NCBI GenBank assembly: GCA_021776235.1
Contig: JAJFGG010000009.1
Coordinates: forward strand, 53,100-117,099
Source of the DNA: Alphaproteobacteria bacterium
GTDB lineage: Bacteria; Pseudomonadota; Alphaproteobacteria; GCA-2731375
DNA length: 64,000 nucleotides
Direction of reading: 5' to 3'
A program made the position numbers and the translations under genes. Numbering within the stretch: the stretch's first letter is position 1; every line of letters starts with the position of its first letter. Shown here in pieces: positions 42,414-52,268 of the stretch. Under the pieces are notes generated by a model, which saw only the letters and a list, made by a program, of their open reading frames with translations, did no database searches and had not been told where the DNA came from.

Positions 42414-45400
42414 TGGTCCGGCTTAGCGATTTGCCTTCACTGGCCGTGCGGCGGCCCACCCTGGTGGTGGTGTTGAACCTGTTGATCGTCGTGGCCGGCC
42501 TGGGCGCCCTGCTAGGGGTGGAAGTCCGCGAGCTGCCGGACGTGGACCGGCCGTGGGTCAGTGTCCGCGCCTTTTTTCAGGGCGCCTCGCCGGAAACCAT
42601 GGATGCCGAAGTGACCTCGGTCATTGAAGGGGCGGTGGCCCGGGTCTCGGGTATCGTCACCATCAACTCGGCCAGTGAAGAAGACAATGCCCGTATTTAT
42701 GCCCAGTTCGCGCCCAACGTCGATTTGGACGTGGCCGCCAATGACGTGCGTGAAGCGGTGGCGGGGATCGAGCGGCGCCTGCCCGAGGGCGTGGAAGACA
42801 TTGTCGTGGTCAAGGCGGACAGTGACGCCCGTCCCATCATCCGCCTGGCCTTGACGACAGAACGCCTCAGTCAGGAAGCCCTGACCCGTCTGGCGGACGA
42901 AGACGTGGTGCCGGAACTGACCGCTATTCCCGGCGTCGCCCTGGTCAAGATGTTTGGTGACCGGGCCCAGGTGCTGCGCGTGGTGGTGGATCCCATGCGC
43001 CTGGCCAGCTATCACCTGTCAGTTGATGATGTCGCCCGGGTATTGCGCAGCACCGATATGGATGTGCCCGCGGGCAGCTTCAAGTCCGACGATCAAATGC
43101 TGCTGGTGCGGGCGGATGCCTCTTTGTGGCGTCCGGAGGATGTCGAACACCTGGCAATCAACAAAAACGTCCGGTTGAGTGATGTTGCCCGCGCGGTCTA
43201 TGGCCCGGCGGAAGCCTTGAGCCATACGCTGTTGAATGGCCGCAAGGTGATCGGCATGGGTCTGATCCGCAAGGCCAAGTCCAATACCATCGCCATTTCG
43301 AACGGCGTGGACGCGGCCATCAACCGCCTGAACAAGCGTCTGAAGGGCGCCCAGGTGGTCAAGATTTCCGATGATGCCCGCTTCATCCGCGGCTCCATCC
43401 GCGAAGTGGTCTACAGTCTCGGCATCGCCACATTGGTGGTCATCGCGGTGATTTTCGTTTTCATGACCGCCGTCCGCCCTACTTTGATCCCTGCCCTGGC
43501 CATCCCCATCGCCCTGGCCGGCACCATCGCCGCCATCTGGTTGCTTGGCTTTTCCATCAACATTCTGACCTTGCTGGCCCTGGTACTGGCGACCGGGATG
43601 ATCGTCGATGACGCCATCGTCGTGGTGGAGAACGTACAGCGGCAACGGACCCTGGGATTGCGCCCCCTGGCGGCGGCGGTGGTCGGCACCCGGCAGGTCT
43701 TCTTCGCGGTGCTGGCGACCACGGCAACCCTGGTATCAGTGTTTCTGCCCATCGCTTTTCTGCCCAGCATCGCGGGGCGGTTGTTTAGTGAATTCGGTTT
43801 CGTGCTGGCCATCGCCGTGGCCATATCCTCTTTCGTGGCGCTGACCCTGGTGCCCATGCTGGCGGCCCGTCTGCCGGCGGATTGGGGCGCGCCCAGCCCC
43901 GGTGGTCCCGGCCCCCTGGCCCGCCTGGGCGGCGTAGCGACAAGATTTTACCAACGCCTGCTGGACTTTACCCTGGCCGCGCCGGCCCTGGTCCTGGGCG
44001 GCGCCATCCTGATCGCACTCTGCGCCGTGGCGGTGTTTCCCAGCGTTGACCGCGAACTGCTGCCGAAGGAAGACCGGGGCGCCATCGTCATCTATATGCA
44101 GGGCCCCGATGGCGTCGGTCTGGATTATATGGACCGGCAATCGGCCCAGGCCGAGGCTCTGTTGGAGCCGTTGCGGCAGCAGGGCGAAATCAGCAATATC
44201 TTTGCCATCGTCGGACGTTGGGATCTTAACCGGGTGTTTCTGCTCGCGCCGCTGACGCACTGGTCGGAGCGGGAGCGCAGCCAGGCCGAAATCGCCGCCG
44301 ATCTACGCGGCCCGCTGAAGGCCATTCCCGGCGCGACAGCGCGGGTCAGCACGCCCAATAGCCTGAACCTGCGGCGCTCCGGCGGCCGTCTCGAGTTTAC
44401 CCTGACGGGCGGTAATTATGTTGCCATCGCCGCCGCCGCGGACAGCTTTCTGGCCGCCATGCATGAACGGCTGCCGAATCTGGAAGATCCAGAGATCGAG
44501 TATCAACAGACCCAGCCGCAGCTTTCGGTAAAAGTGAACAGACAACGGGCCGAGGATCTGGGCATTCAGGTGGAAGAGATCGCCGACACCCTGCGCGCCA
44601 TGGTCGATGGCCTGAAGGTGGCGGAATTGAATGTCAATGACCGCTCCATCCCGGTGCGTATCGAATCCGCCGCCGGTGCCATCAACGACCCCAGCGACCT
44701 GAGCAATCTGTTCGTGCCGTCGGCTACGGGAGATTTGGTGCCTCTGTCCGCCTTCATCACGTTGGATGAGGTTGGCGTGGCGGCGGAGCTGGACCGGGCC
44801 GGACAGAAACGCGCCATCGAGATCGACGCCCCCCTGGCGCCCGGCTATACCCTGCCCCAGGCCATGGCGGACGTGCAGGCCCTGGCGGACGAAATCCTGC
44901 CGCCTGGCATCGGCCTGCATTTCATCCGCGAGGCGGCCACCCTGCAGGATACCAGCCAGGACGCGGTGATCACCTTTGCCGTGGCGATCCTGGTGGTATT
45001 GCTGGTATTGGCGGCGCAGTTCGAGAGCGTTTTCAGTGCCCTGGTGATCGTATTGACGGTGCCGTTCGGATTGGCGGCGGCAGTCTTCGCTCTAAAATTC
45101 ACGGATTCCAGCCTGAACATCTATAGTCAGATCGGCTTGGTCATGCTGGTTGGCCTGATGGCGAAAAACGGCATCCTGGTGGTCGAGTTCGCCGATCAAC
45201 TGCGTGATCAGGGCCTCTCGGTGCGGGATGCGGTGCGCGAAGCCGCGCTGACCCGGCTGCGCCCGGTGATGATGACCATGTTGTCCACGGTCTTGGGCGC
45301 GCTGCCCCTGATCCTGGGCAGCGGCCCAGGTGTCGAGGCCCGCGCCGCCATCGGCTGGGTGGTGTTCGGTGGATTGGGCATGGCCACCGTCTTCACCCTG

Positions 45401-45535
45401 GTGCTGATCCCGGTCATCTATAACCTGCTGGCCCCCTTCCGCGCGCCCCGCGCCGACGCCGGCCTGCGCCTGCATCAAGAGTTAAACGAGATTGAAAAAA
45501 CCGCGGACCTGGCCTTCGAAAAAGCGGCGGAATAG
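42413..45535 (+). CDS. RND efflux transporter permease (HAE1-type)
   Basis: The 1040-residue protein has the RND repeat structure with about 12 membrane helices and two large periplasmic loops. The TM4 motif ATGMIVDDAIVVVENVQRQ contains the paired aspartates of the proton relay. The C-terminal half has MVGLMAKNGILVVEFADQLR-like residues. It pairs with the adaptor encoded upstream to export hydrophobic or amphipathic compounds driven by the proton gradient. The substrate is unknown and no adjacent regulator gene was seen. Confidence 0.9.
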   Translation: MVRLSDLPSLAVRRPTLVVVLNLLIVVAGLGALLGVEVRELPDVDRPWVSVRAFFQGASPETMDAEVTSVIEGAVARVSGIVTINSASEEDNARIYAQFAPNVDLDVAANDVREAVAGIERRLPEGVEDIVVVKADSDARPIIRLALTTERLSQEALTRLADEDVVPELTAIPGVALVKMFGDRAQVLRVVVDPMRLASYHLSVDDVARVLRSTDMDVPAGSFKSDDQMLLVRADASLWRPEDVEHLAINKNVRLSDVARAVYGPAEALSHTLLNGRKVIGMGLIRKAKSNTIAISNGVDAAINRLNKRLKGAQVVKISDDARFIRGSIREVVYSLGIATLVVIAVIFVFMTAVRPTLIPALAIPIALAGTIAAIWLLGFSINILTLLALVLATGMIVDDAIVVVENVQRQRTLGLRPLAAAVVGTRQVFFAVLATTATLVSVFLPIAFLPSIAGRLFSEFGFVLAIAVAISSFVALTLVPMLAARLPADWGAPSPGGPGPLARLGGVATRFYQRLLDFTLAAPALVLGGAILIALCAVAVFPSVDRELLPKEDRGAIVIYMQGPDGVGLDYMDRQSAQAEALLEPLRQQGEISNIFAIVGRWDLNRVFLLAPLTHWSERERSQAEIAADLRGPLKAIPGATARVSTPNSLNLRRSGGRLEFTLTGGNYVAIAAAADSFLAAMHERLPNLEDPEIEYQQTQPQLSVKVNRQRAEDLGIQVEEIADTLRAMVDGLKVAELNVNDRSIPVRIESAAGAINDPSDLSNLFVPSATGDLVPLSAFITLDEVGVAAELDRAGQKRAIEIDAPLAPGYTLPQAMADVQALADEILPPGIGLHFIREAATLQDTSQDAVITFAVAILVVLLVLAAQFESVFSALVIVLTVPFGLAAAVFALKFTDSSLNIYSQIGLVMLVGLMAKNGILVVEFADQLRDQGLSVRDAVREAALTRLRPVMMTMLSTVLGALPLILGSGPGVEARAAIGWVVFGGLGMATVFTLVLIPVIYNLLAPFRAPRADAGLRLHQELNEIEKTADLAFEKAAE

Positions 45536-45598
45536 CCGATCTGTCCCGGTCACCGATCCTATTTCGTCTTACGCTTCATCTTCTTTTTCCGGCCCTTC

Positions 45599-46744
45599 CT
45601 AGGGCTTAAAGATATATTCCGGGCCCAGGTCCGCTTGGGCGGAACAGCCGATCTGGCCCATGATCAAATCGAACTCCTTGCGCAGAATATCAATCGCCTT
45701 GGCTGCGCCGGGCGTGGCGCCCGCGGTGACGCCATACAGAGTAGCGCGGCCGACAAAGACGAATTTGGCGCCAAGGCACAGGGCCGTGACGATGTCGGAG
45801 CCGCGCTGCACGCCGCTGTCCAGCATCACGGTCATGCGGTCGCCCACGGCTTCGACGATACCGGGTAGAACCTCGATGGCCCCGGGCGCCCGGTCCAGTT
45901 GACGCGCACCGTGGTTGGAGACGACGATGCCGTCGCAGCCCAGTTCGGCGGCACGCACCGCGTCGTCAGGGTGCATGATGCCCTTGATGACAAGGTTACG
46001 TGACCACATGTCACGGTACCGCGCGACATTGTCCCAGGTCAGGGGCGCCGTGACCTGCGAGGCGACAAGGTTGGCGACATCATCGGCACTAGCCCCTTCG
46101 CCGGCATAGGGCCGCCAGTTGGCAAGCATGGGCATGCCCTTCGACAGATAACCGGCCAGCCATCCGGGATAACTCAACGCATCCAGCTTGGTGCTCCAAC
46201 TCAGCTTCAGGGGGCGCGTGAAACCGTTGCGGAAATTCCGCTCCCGGTTCGAGTGCACGGGCACGTCCACGGTCAGCGCCAGGGTGGATAACCCCGCGGT
46301 TTCGGCCCGGTTGATCAAATCGCCGGAAATGTTGTCATCCCGGGCGGCGTAAAGCTGGTACCAGCCATGCTCCGGCGCCACCTCGGCCAGTTCCTCGACG
46401 GTGCAGGTGGCGGAGCCCGACATCACGAAGGGGATATTGGCGTCACGCGCTGCCTGGGCCAGCATCAGATCCGCGCCGGGGCGGAACAGTCCCGCCAATC
46501 CCGTAGGTGAGATGCCGAAGGGATTGTTATAAGTGCGGCCAAACAGCTCTGTTTTACCATCGATGCCATCGATATTTCGCATATAGCGCGGCACCAGGGC
46601 AATGTCCCGAAAGGCCTGCTGGTTACGGTCCAGACCAATTTCGTCGTCGGCCCCGCCTTCGATAAAATCAAAGGCGATCTTCGGCAGACGTTTTTTTGCC
46701 AACAGACGTAGATCATCATAGTTAATGGCGTCATCGATACTCAT
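45599..46744 (-). CDS. FMN-dependent alpha-hydroxy-acid dehydrogenase/oxidase (lactate/mandelate dehydrogenase type)
   Basis: The 381-residue TIM-barrel enzyme begins INYDDLRLLAKKRLPKIAF and contains DFIEGGADDE, TVDVPVHSNRERNFRNG, the FMN-contacting LVIKGI and the active-site histidine and arginine in SNHGARQLDRAPG. This family oxidises L-lactate, mandelate, glycolate or similar 2-hydroxy acids to the 2-oxo acid. It converges with the RND operon and is divergent from the propeller gene. Whether it is an oxidase or a membrane-coupled dehydrogenase is not clear. Confidence 0.88.
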   Translation of the reverse strand: MSIDDAINYDDLRLLAKKRLPKIAFDFIEGGADDEIGLDRNQQAFRDIALVPRYMRNIDGIDGKTELFGRTYNNPFGISPTGLAGLFRPGADLMLAQAARDANIPFVMSGSATCTVEELAEVAPEHGWYQLYAARDDNISGDLINRAETAGLSTLALTVDVPVHSNRERNFRNGFTRPLKLSWSTKLDALSYPGWLAGYLSKGMPMLANWRPYAGEGASADDVANLVASQVTAPLTWDNVARYRDMWSRNLVIKGIMHPDDAVRAAELGCDGIVVSNHGARQLDRAPGAIEVLPGIVEAVGDRMTVMLDSGVQRGSDIVTALCLGAKFVFVGRATLYGVTAGATPGAAKAIDILRKEFDLIMGQIGCSAQADLGPEYIFKP

Positions 46745-46888
46745 GCTTTTCCCCTGCTCGTCACGTCGTTTCGTTGCCCGACATTCTGGCCCGGAAGCAG
46801 GCCTGCGCCAAGGGTCTGTTTGCGACCGCCTTCACACAGGCGTCGGGATAGGGGACAATGGCACCCGGAAACAAGGGGAGTGATCGAG

Positions 46889-47866
46889 ATGTCCGTCATA
46901 TTGGGCGAAGGCGACTACCGTTACCGCGTGGTGGAAGATTGGGCCAAACTGCCCGAGGGCTGGGATTTTCGTGATGTCGCCGGCGTCGCTGTTGACAGCA
47001 AGGATCAGGTTTATGTCTTCAATCGTGGCGTTCAGCCCATGATCGTCTTCGACCGGGAGGGCAATTTCCTGCGTTCCTGGGGCAAGGACATATTTCACCG
47101 CGCCCATGGCCTGCATGTTGGACCGGACGACGCACTCTATTGCACCGACGATGGCGATCATACGGTTCGCAAATGCACCGCCGAGGGCAAGGTGCTGCTG
47201 GAAATCGGCGTGCCCGGCAAACCCGCACCCTATGTCAGCGGCGAGCCCTTTCACCGCTGCACCCATACCGCCCTGTCGCCGGACAATCACATCTTCGTTT
47301 CCGACGGCTATGGCAATGCCCGCGTGCACAAATACACGCCGGACGGCAAACTGGTCATGTCGTGGGGCGAGCCGGGCAGCGACCCCGGCCAGTTCAACAT
47401 CGTCCACAATATCGTGGCGGACGATGACGGCTGGATCTATGTCGCGGACCGGGAGAACCACCGCGTACAGGTATTCGACAGCAACGGCAAATACGAAACA
47501 CAGTGGAACAACCTGCACCGGCCCTGCGGCCTGTTCATGCCCCGGGGCGACTGCCCCCATTGTTTCATCGGCGAGTTGGGGCCGGGCATGCCGGTCAACC
47601 GGCACATGCCCAATCTGGGCCCACGCTTGAGTATCGTCAGCAGCAAGGGCAAATTGATTGCCCGTCTGGGCGGCGAAGACGGGCTGGTCAATGAACCCGG
47701 CAAGTTCATGGCGCCGCACGGTCTGGCCGTGGATGGGCGCGGTGATATTTACGTGGGCGAGGTGAGCTATACCAACTGGCCGGCCTCGTTCGGCGAAGGG
47801 CCCCCGCCAAAACAGTTGAATACGCTGAAAAAGCTGGAAAAACTCGACGGAGGATCAGGGGCTTAG
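46889..47866 (+). CDS. NHL-repeat six-bladed beta-propeller protein (peptidyl-hydroxyglycine lyase-like)
   Basis: The 325-residue protein contains several NHL blades, such as GNFLRSWGKDIFHRAHGLHV, HTVRKCTAEGKVLLEIG, VHKYTPDGKLVMSWGEPG and NHRVQVFDSNGKYETQW. The pattern matches proteins annotated as peptidyl-alpha-hydroxyglycine alpha-amidating lyase-like or 6-bladed propellers. The start at 46889 follows AAGGGGAG. No signal peptide is evident, so it is probably cytoplasmic. Lyase, lactonase and binding functions are all possible for this fold. Confidence 0.82.
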   Translation: MSVILGEGDYRYRVVEDWAKLPEGWDFRDVAGVAVDSKDQVYVFNRGVQPMIVFDREGNFLRSWGKDIFHRAHGLHVGPDDALYCTDDGDHTVRKCTAEGKVLLEIGVPGKPAPYVSGEPFHRCTHTALSPDNHIFVSDGYGNARVHKYTPDGKLVMSWGEPGSDPGQFNIVHNIVADDDGWIYVADRENHRVQVFDSNGKYETQWNNLHRPCGLFMPRGDCPHCFIGELGPGMPVNRHMPNLGPRLSIVSSKGKLIARLGGEDGLVNEPGKFMAPHGLAVDGRGDIYVGEVSYTNWPASFGEGPPPKQLNTLKKLEKLDGGSGA

Positions 47867-47882
47867 GATCAGGGGTTAAGCT

Positions 47883-48710
47883 TCAGGCATTGAATGGCGA
47901 CCGCTCATCATACAGGCGGGCGGCCCGTTCCATGGTCATGAATTCGGCGCCCAGCGCCTGCAGCTTGTTGATGAACCTCTCCAGCATCAGCATGCGGTGG
48001 CCACGGCCGATGACGTAGGGGTGGCAGGTGTAGGTGATGACGCCCCAATCCGTACAGCGGGTCATGTAAACGAAATCATCGATCCAGTTCTCCAGCACAC
48101 TGTTGGCATTGCGGTGTCCGGGCCGGTGCCCGGTCATTTCGAAATGGGGATGATCATCCTGGGACCAGCTGATGGGCATTTCGATCAACCGGGTTTCGGC
48201 CCCGAAGAGCATGGGCTTCTGCAGCTCGATGACATCGCCCTGACGGGCCCGATAGGGCGAATAGTCATGCCCCATCATGCTGCTTTCATAGAAGAAGCCA
48301 TGCTGCAACAGCAGCGCCAGCGTGTGGGGGCTTAGATCCCAGGCCGGCGAGCGATAACCCCGCGCCCGTTTGCCGCACAAACGCTCGATGGTATCGTTGG
48401 CACGGACCAACTCGGATTCTTCCTGCTCCCGCTCCAACAGTGCCGGTTGCACATGGGTCCAGCCATGATGGCCGATTTCGTGCCCGCCATCGACGACCTG
48501 GGCGCAGACGTCGGGGTAGGTCTCGATCGTGAAACCAGGGATGAACCAGGTCGAAGGGATGTCCTGCGCCTGCAGCAACGGCAAAATGCGGCCGGCGCCG
48601 ACAACGCCGAACTCGCCCCGGGATATGGGCGTCGGCGTGGTCATGCCCCTGGCGATATGCCCCGACATGACGTCGAAATCGAAGGTCAAACAAACAATAT
48701 GCTGTGCCAT
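47883..48710 (-). CDS. polysaccharide deacetylase (NodB homology) family protein
   Basis: The 275-residue protein starts with AQHIVCLTFDFDVMSG and contains EIGHHGWTHVQP (metal-binding histidines) and RGYRSPAWDLSPHT, typical of carbohydrate esterase 4 and of the PuuE/HpPgdA-like allantoinase-type subgroup. The metal-dependent amidohydrolase could remove acetyl groups from sugars or open ureide rings. It converges with the propeller gene and is divergent from the CHAT protein gene by about 65 bases. No signal peptide is evident, favouring a cytoplasmic ureide- or amide-acting enzyme. Confidence 0.83.
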   Translation of the reverse strand: MAQHIVCLTFDFDVMSGHIARGMTTPTPISRGEFGVVGAGRILPLLQAQDIPSTWFIPGFTIETYPDVCAQVVDGGHEIGHHGWTHVQPALLEREQEESELVRANDTIERLCGKRARGYRSPAWDLSPHTLALLLQHGFFYESSMMGHDYSPYRARQGDVIELQKPMLFGAETRLIEMPISWSQDDHPHFEMTGHRPGHRNANSVLENWIDDFVYMTRCTDWGVITYTCHPYVIGRGHRMLMLERFINKLQALGAEFMTMERAARLYDERSPFNA

Positions 48711-48775
48711 GGATCTGTTTACCCGGTTATTACAATTGCTTGCCACAATTGTGCGGCCAGATCAGAATTGACGCA

Positions 48776-51310
48776 ATGTACCTTTCGCAACCGATAACCC
48801 GACGCAGATTGACCATGATGCTCGCCATCGTGCAGAGCCTGTTTTTCTACGCGCCCGAACCATTACGGGCCGACGCCGCCCCGCTGACACCGGATGGACC
48901 CTTGACAGCCAGAGAACGGGGTGCCTTTGAGGCCATGCTGCCGGCGGCAACGAAAGGCATAAAATTGCCCGCCGTGCCATCGCGAAGGACCATGACGCCA
49001 CAGGTAAGCAATATGAACGCAGTCCTGGGACTGCCGTTTTCCGGCCGTTTGAAGGACGGCTACGCTGCCTTCATGAAGGGCGATACGGACCGCGCCCTGG
49101 CCCTGCTGGACGAGGGCGTCAAGGACGCCTGGGGCGATCAGATGAAATTCCGTTTGTCCCTGATCCGGGCGGATTTGCTGGCCCGAACGGACCGTATCGC
49201 AGATGCCGAGATATCCATTCTGAACACGGCCCGTTTGGAAGAGGAATTTTGGGGCAATACCTTACTGAGCCGCGCCGTCAGGGGCGATGTGCGGGCCCGC
49301 CTGGGAGACCGCGCGGCAGCAGAGGCTGATCTGGCCCGCGTGGCCCTGGCCCTGAAAGACTGGCAGCTGCCAACCGAGTTCGATTACATGCCCAATATCA
49401 CTGATATCCTGATGAACACCGAGACCATGTACAGAGCAGCCCTGGGTCTGGCATCCCTGTACATCCGCGATGGACAGTATGCCAAGGGCCTGGCCTGGGC
49501 GGTGGCGTTGGAGCAGCATTTCGTCCGCCTGTTTTCCTTGGCCGACAACGGCGAATACGGCCACCTGGTGCCGTTGATCCCGGAGTTCTATATCGCGCGT
49601 GGCGAGAATATGGCCTATCTGGGCGCCGGTGTTCTGGCATTGCTGGACGCGCCGGAACGGGCGGCGCCCTATTTTGCTGCCGCCGAAGATTTCTTCCAAG
49701 CCTTGGGTTATGCCCACGGACGGGCTGTGACCGCGGCCCTGCGGGCGAGAGCCCTGTACGACATTGGCCGCTATGAGCAATTCGAGGCCGCCGCCGTGCC
49801 GGCCATCGACCTGGCGGCCCAGGCCGGCCTGGGCGAACTGGTCTGGCGGCTGGAGGCGCTGCGGGGCGAGCGCCTTCTGCTTGCCGGCAAGACCGACCAG
49901 GCCGAAGAGGCTTTGCGGCGGGCCCAGGCCGCCGTGACCCTGGTTAGTGGTGCGTTGTCCAGCGATCCGGCAAAGCTTCGCTTCGGCATCGGCAAGGAAA
50001 AAATAACCCAACTGCTGGCCGCTATCGACCTGGAAACGGCGCAACACGGCAAACTGTTTCAGGACATGGAACAGGGCCGGGCCCGCGCCTTTATGGATAT
50101 GCTGGCCAAGCAGGCCATCGCCTCGGGCGATGAAGCCGCGTTGCTGGCAAAAATCAGGCGGCAGGAACGGGATATCCGCCGCCAGCGTCTGGCCAATACC
50201 GCGCCTGGTGTAAGCGGCCAAGAGGGGGTGATGCGGGTACATCGGCTGTTGCGGCAGCACGGCGCCCTGGTTGCCGAACTACGTCAATCGAACCCGGAAT
50301 TGGCCGATGCTCTGTCCGTGTCGACCGTTGCGCTGGCCGAGGTCCAGGCCCAGCTGGGAGCAGGCGAAATACTGGCCTATGCCGTGCCGACGGCGCCCGG
50401 TGCCGCGCTAAGCTGGCTGATGATCGAGAAACAGGGCACCCGGGTTGTCAAAACCAATGCCACACAGGCGGATCTGGCAAAGCGGCTGGCGGCGTTCGCC
50501 GATGCGGCTGCCCAGGGCGCCGCCGGCGCGCAACAGGAAATCGCCGCTCTGCTGGCCGCGCAATTGGGAACTGCGCAATGGCAGGCTGGTAAAGGCGTCC
50601 ATGTGGTGCCGGCCGGCAATCTTTATTTTGTGCCGTGGGGCGCCTTGGATACGGATTACTTTGTTACCGTCCTGCCTATGGGCGGTTGGCTGAACCGGCC
50701 ACCGGCGCCTGCGGCCATGGGCGGCACGGCCACCGTGGTCGGTGATCCGGACTATTTCGGTCAACTGGCGCAACTGCCGGGCGCGCGGGCGGAAGCGACG
50801 ACGGTTGCCGGTTTCTATGGCGTCACGCCACTGTTGGGAGACGGTGCCACCGAGGCGGCCTTGCGCCGGACCGTCGGCGCCGGTGTCGGGGTGCTGCATC
50901 TGGCCACGCACGGTAGCTTCGATGCCGACGAACCTCTGAATTCAGAGGTCGTTCTGGCCGGCCAGGGCAAGGTCCGGCGGCTAACTGCGGCACGCCTGTT
51001 CGAAGCGCCGTTGCGTGCTGGCCTGGTTGTGTTGTCGGCCTGCGAGACAGGTGTTGGCCGCGCCGTAGCCGGCGACGATTTTCTGGGCCTGAGCCGCAGC
51101 TTTTATCTGGCTGGCGCCCGCACCGTGCTCAACAGTTTATGGCCGGTGCAGGACAAGGGTACCCAGGCCTTCATGACACGGTTTCATGCTCTGGCCCGGG
51201 ACGGCGACTATGGCGCGGCCTGGCTGGGCGCCCGTAACGAGGTAAAACAGCAAGGTTATGCCCCATCCGTCTATGGCGCTTTCTCACTGGGCGGCGCCGC
51301 CCACAGATGA
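48776..51310 (+). CDS. exported TPR and CHAT-domain protease-like protein
   Basis: The 844-residue protein starts with a basic N region and a hydrophobic stretch (LTMMLAIVQSLFFYAPEPLRADA) that looks like a signal peptide. Residues about 75-560 are helical and repeat-rich, with TPR-like hairpins. The C-terminal CHAT domain (caspase HetF-associated with TPRs) carries His712 in LATHGSF and Cys756 in LSACETG, the caspase-like catalytic pair, followed by GARTVLNSLWPVQDKGT. A protease acting in the periplasm is the inference; its target is unknown. CHAT/TPR proteins are linked to programmed cell death and defence in bacteria, but no gene of such a system is adjacent here. The start codon is uncertain. 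Confidence 0.83.
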   Translation: MYLSQPITRRRLTMMLAIVQSLFFYAPEPLRADAAPLTPDGPLTARERGAFEAMLPAATKGIKLPAVPSRRTMTPQVSNMNAVLGLPFSGRLKDGYAAFMKGDTDRALALLDEGVKDAWGDQMKFRLSLIRADLLARTDRIADAEISILNTARLEEEFWGNTLLSRAVRGDVRARLGDRAAAEADLARVALALKDWQLPTEFDYMPNITDILMNTETMYRAALGLASLYIRDGQYAKGLAWAVALEQHFVRLFSLADNGEYGHLVPLIPEFYIARGENMAYLGAGVLALLDAPERAAPYFAAAEDFFQALGYAHGRAVTAALRARALYDIGRYEQFEAAAVPAIDLAAQAGLGELVWRLEALRGERLLLAGKTDQAEEALRRAQAAVTLVSGALSSDPAKLRFGIGKEKITQLLAAIDLETAQHGKLFQDMEQGRARAFMDMLAKQAIASGDEAALLAKIRRQERDIRRQRLANTAPGVSGQEGVMRVHRLLRQHGALVAELRQSNPELADALSVSTVALAEVQAQLGAGEILAYAVPTAPGAALSWLMIEKQGTRVVKTNATQADLAKRLAAFADAAAQGAAGAQQEIAALLAAQLGTAQWQAGKGVHVVPAGNLYFVPWGALDTDYFVTVLPMGGWLNRPPAPAAMGGTATVVGDPDYFGQLAQLPGARAEATTVAGFYGVTPLLGDGATEAALRRTVGAGVGVLHLATHGSFDADEPLNSEVVLAGQGKVRRLTAARLFEAPLRAGLVVLSACETGVGRAVAGDDFLGLSRSFYLAGARTVLNSLWPVQDKGTQAFMTRFHALARDGDYGAAWLGARNEVKQQGYAPSVYGAFSLGGAAHR

Positions 51311-51317
51311 TCTTGGC

Positions 51318-51357
51318 TTAGAGCAACCTGCGTTCATTTGAACGCAGGTTGGTCTAA
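51318..51357. terminator. long hairpin between convergent genes, likely bidirectional terminator
   Basis: CAACCTGCGTTC and GAACGCAGGTTG form a 12-bp stem around ATTT. The flanking TTAGA and TCTAA extend it after one G-G mismatch. A T-rich segment (TCTTTCAAAAAAATC) follows on one side. It sits between the CHAT gene and the convergent hydrolase gene, which suits a bidirectional terminator. Its arm TTAGAGCA is shared with other dispersed elements of the window. Confidence 0.7.
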
Positions 51358-51395
51358 CTCTTTCAAAAAAATCAAACAGCGCAGTCTTCAATCTT

Positions 51396-52199
51396 TCAAG
51401 TTTGCTCCAGAAACGCCAACAGTAACTGGTTGAATTCCTCCCCGCGCTCCATGTTCACCAGATGCCCGGCCCCTTCGACGACGGCCAGGCGGGCACCGGG
51501 AATTTGCCGTTGCATCGCCTCGCCGATGGCCGGTGGGGTCAGACGGTCTTCGGCGCCATAAAGCAACTGCACGGGCACCGCGACCTCGGCGATATTCACG
51601 GCGCGGTCATAGCGCATCGTGGCTTCGATGGTCTTGATGTAGGATTCTTTGTGCAACGCCGCGATGCTTTCAACCAGACGCTCGAAATGCGCCGGCCTGA
51701 CGTTGTCGCTGACCAGGGTTTTGGCCAGCGGTTCCGCCATCTCGCGTAACGTCCTGCCCGCGATCAAGGGCCCTTTGCGCAGGTTGATAAATTCCTCGCG
51801 TTTCCCGGGCGGCAGGGTCGGCGTGGTCCCGGGAAAGGTATCGCACAGGACCATGCTGGCGACCCGGTCGGGATAGCGGAAGTACAGATCCTGGCTGATG
51901 CGCCCGCCCATGGAAAGGCCGACCAAATGCACCTTGGTCAATTCCAGATGATCCAACAGACGCACGGCATCATCGGCGAAATCGCCGAAATCCAGCGCCC
52001 CTTCGTAATCGTCCGAGAGGCCATAGCCACGGGCGTCCCAGGCAATGGCCCGGTATCGGCCGGCACAGGCCAGCAATTGCTCCCGCCAGTTACTGCGATT
52101 GCCGCCAATACCATGCAAAAACAATACCGGCGGTCCGTCGCCAACCTCGTCATAGGCGATGCGGGGCGAACCCGGCACAAAGTGTGTTTGAAGTTCCAT
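51396..52199 (-). CDS. alpha/beta hydrolase (3-oxoadipate enol-lactonase-like)
   Basis: The 267-residue protein has the oxyanion region VLFLHGIGGNRSNW, the nucleophile elbow GLSMGG, an acidic residue in YGAEDRLTPP and the histidine in GAGHLVNMERG, giving a complete Ser-Asp-His triad. The organisation resembles the PcaD/enol-lactonase and haloperoxidase-like group. It is a stand-alone gene that converges on the CHAT gene and is divergent from the aldo/keto reductase gene. The real substrate cannot be assigned. Confidence 0.85.
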   Translation of the reverse strand: MELQTHFVPGSPRIAYDEVGDGPPVLFLHGIGGNRSNWREQLLACAGRYRAIAWDARGYGLSDDYEGALDFGDFADDAVRLLDHLELTKVHLVGLSMGGRISQDLYFRYPDRVASMVLCDTFPGTTPTLPPGKREEFINLRKGPLIAGRTLREMAEPLAKTLVSDNVRPAHFERLVESIAALHKESYIKTIEATMRYDRAVNIAEVAVPVQLLYGAEDRLTPPAIGEAMQRQIPGARLAVVEGAGHLVNMERGEEFNQLLLAFLEQT

Positions 52200-52268
52200 G
52201 AATTCCCAATTCGCCTACGGGCTGCGTTATAGTTCAGGCAATTAGAGCATGTTCAGGAGGTGAGACAA

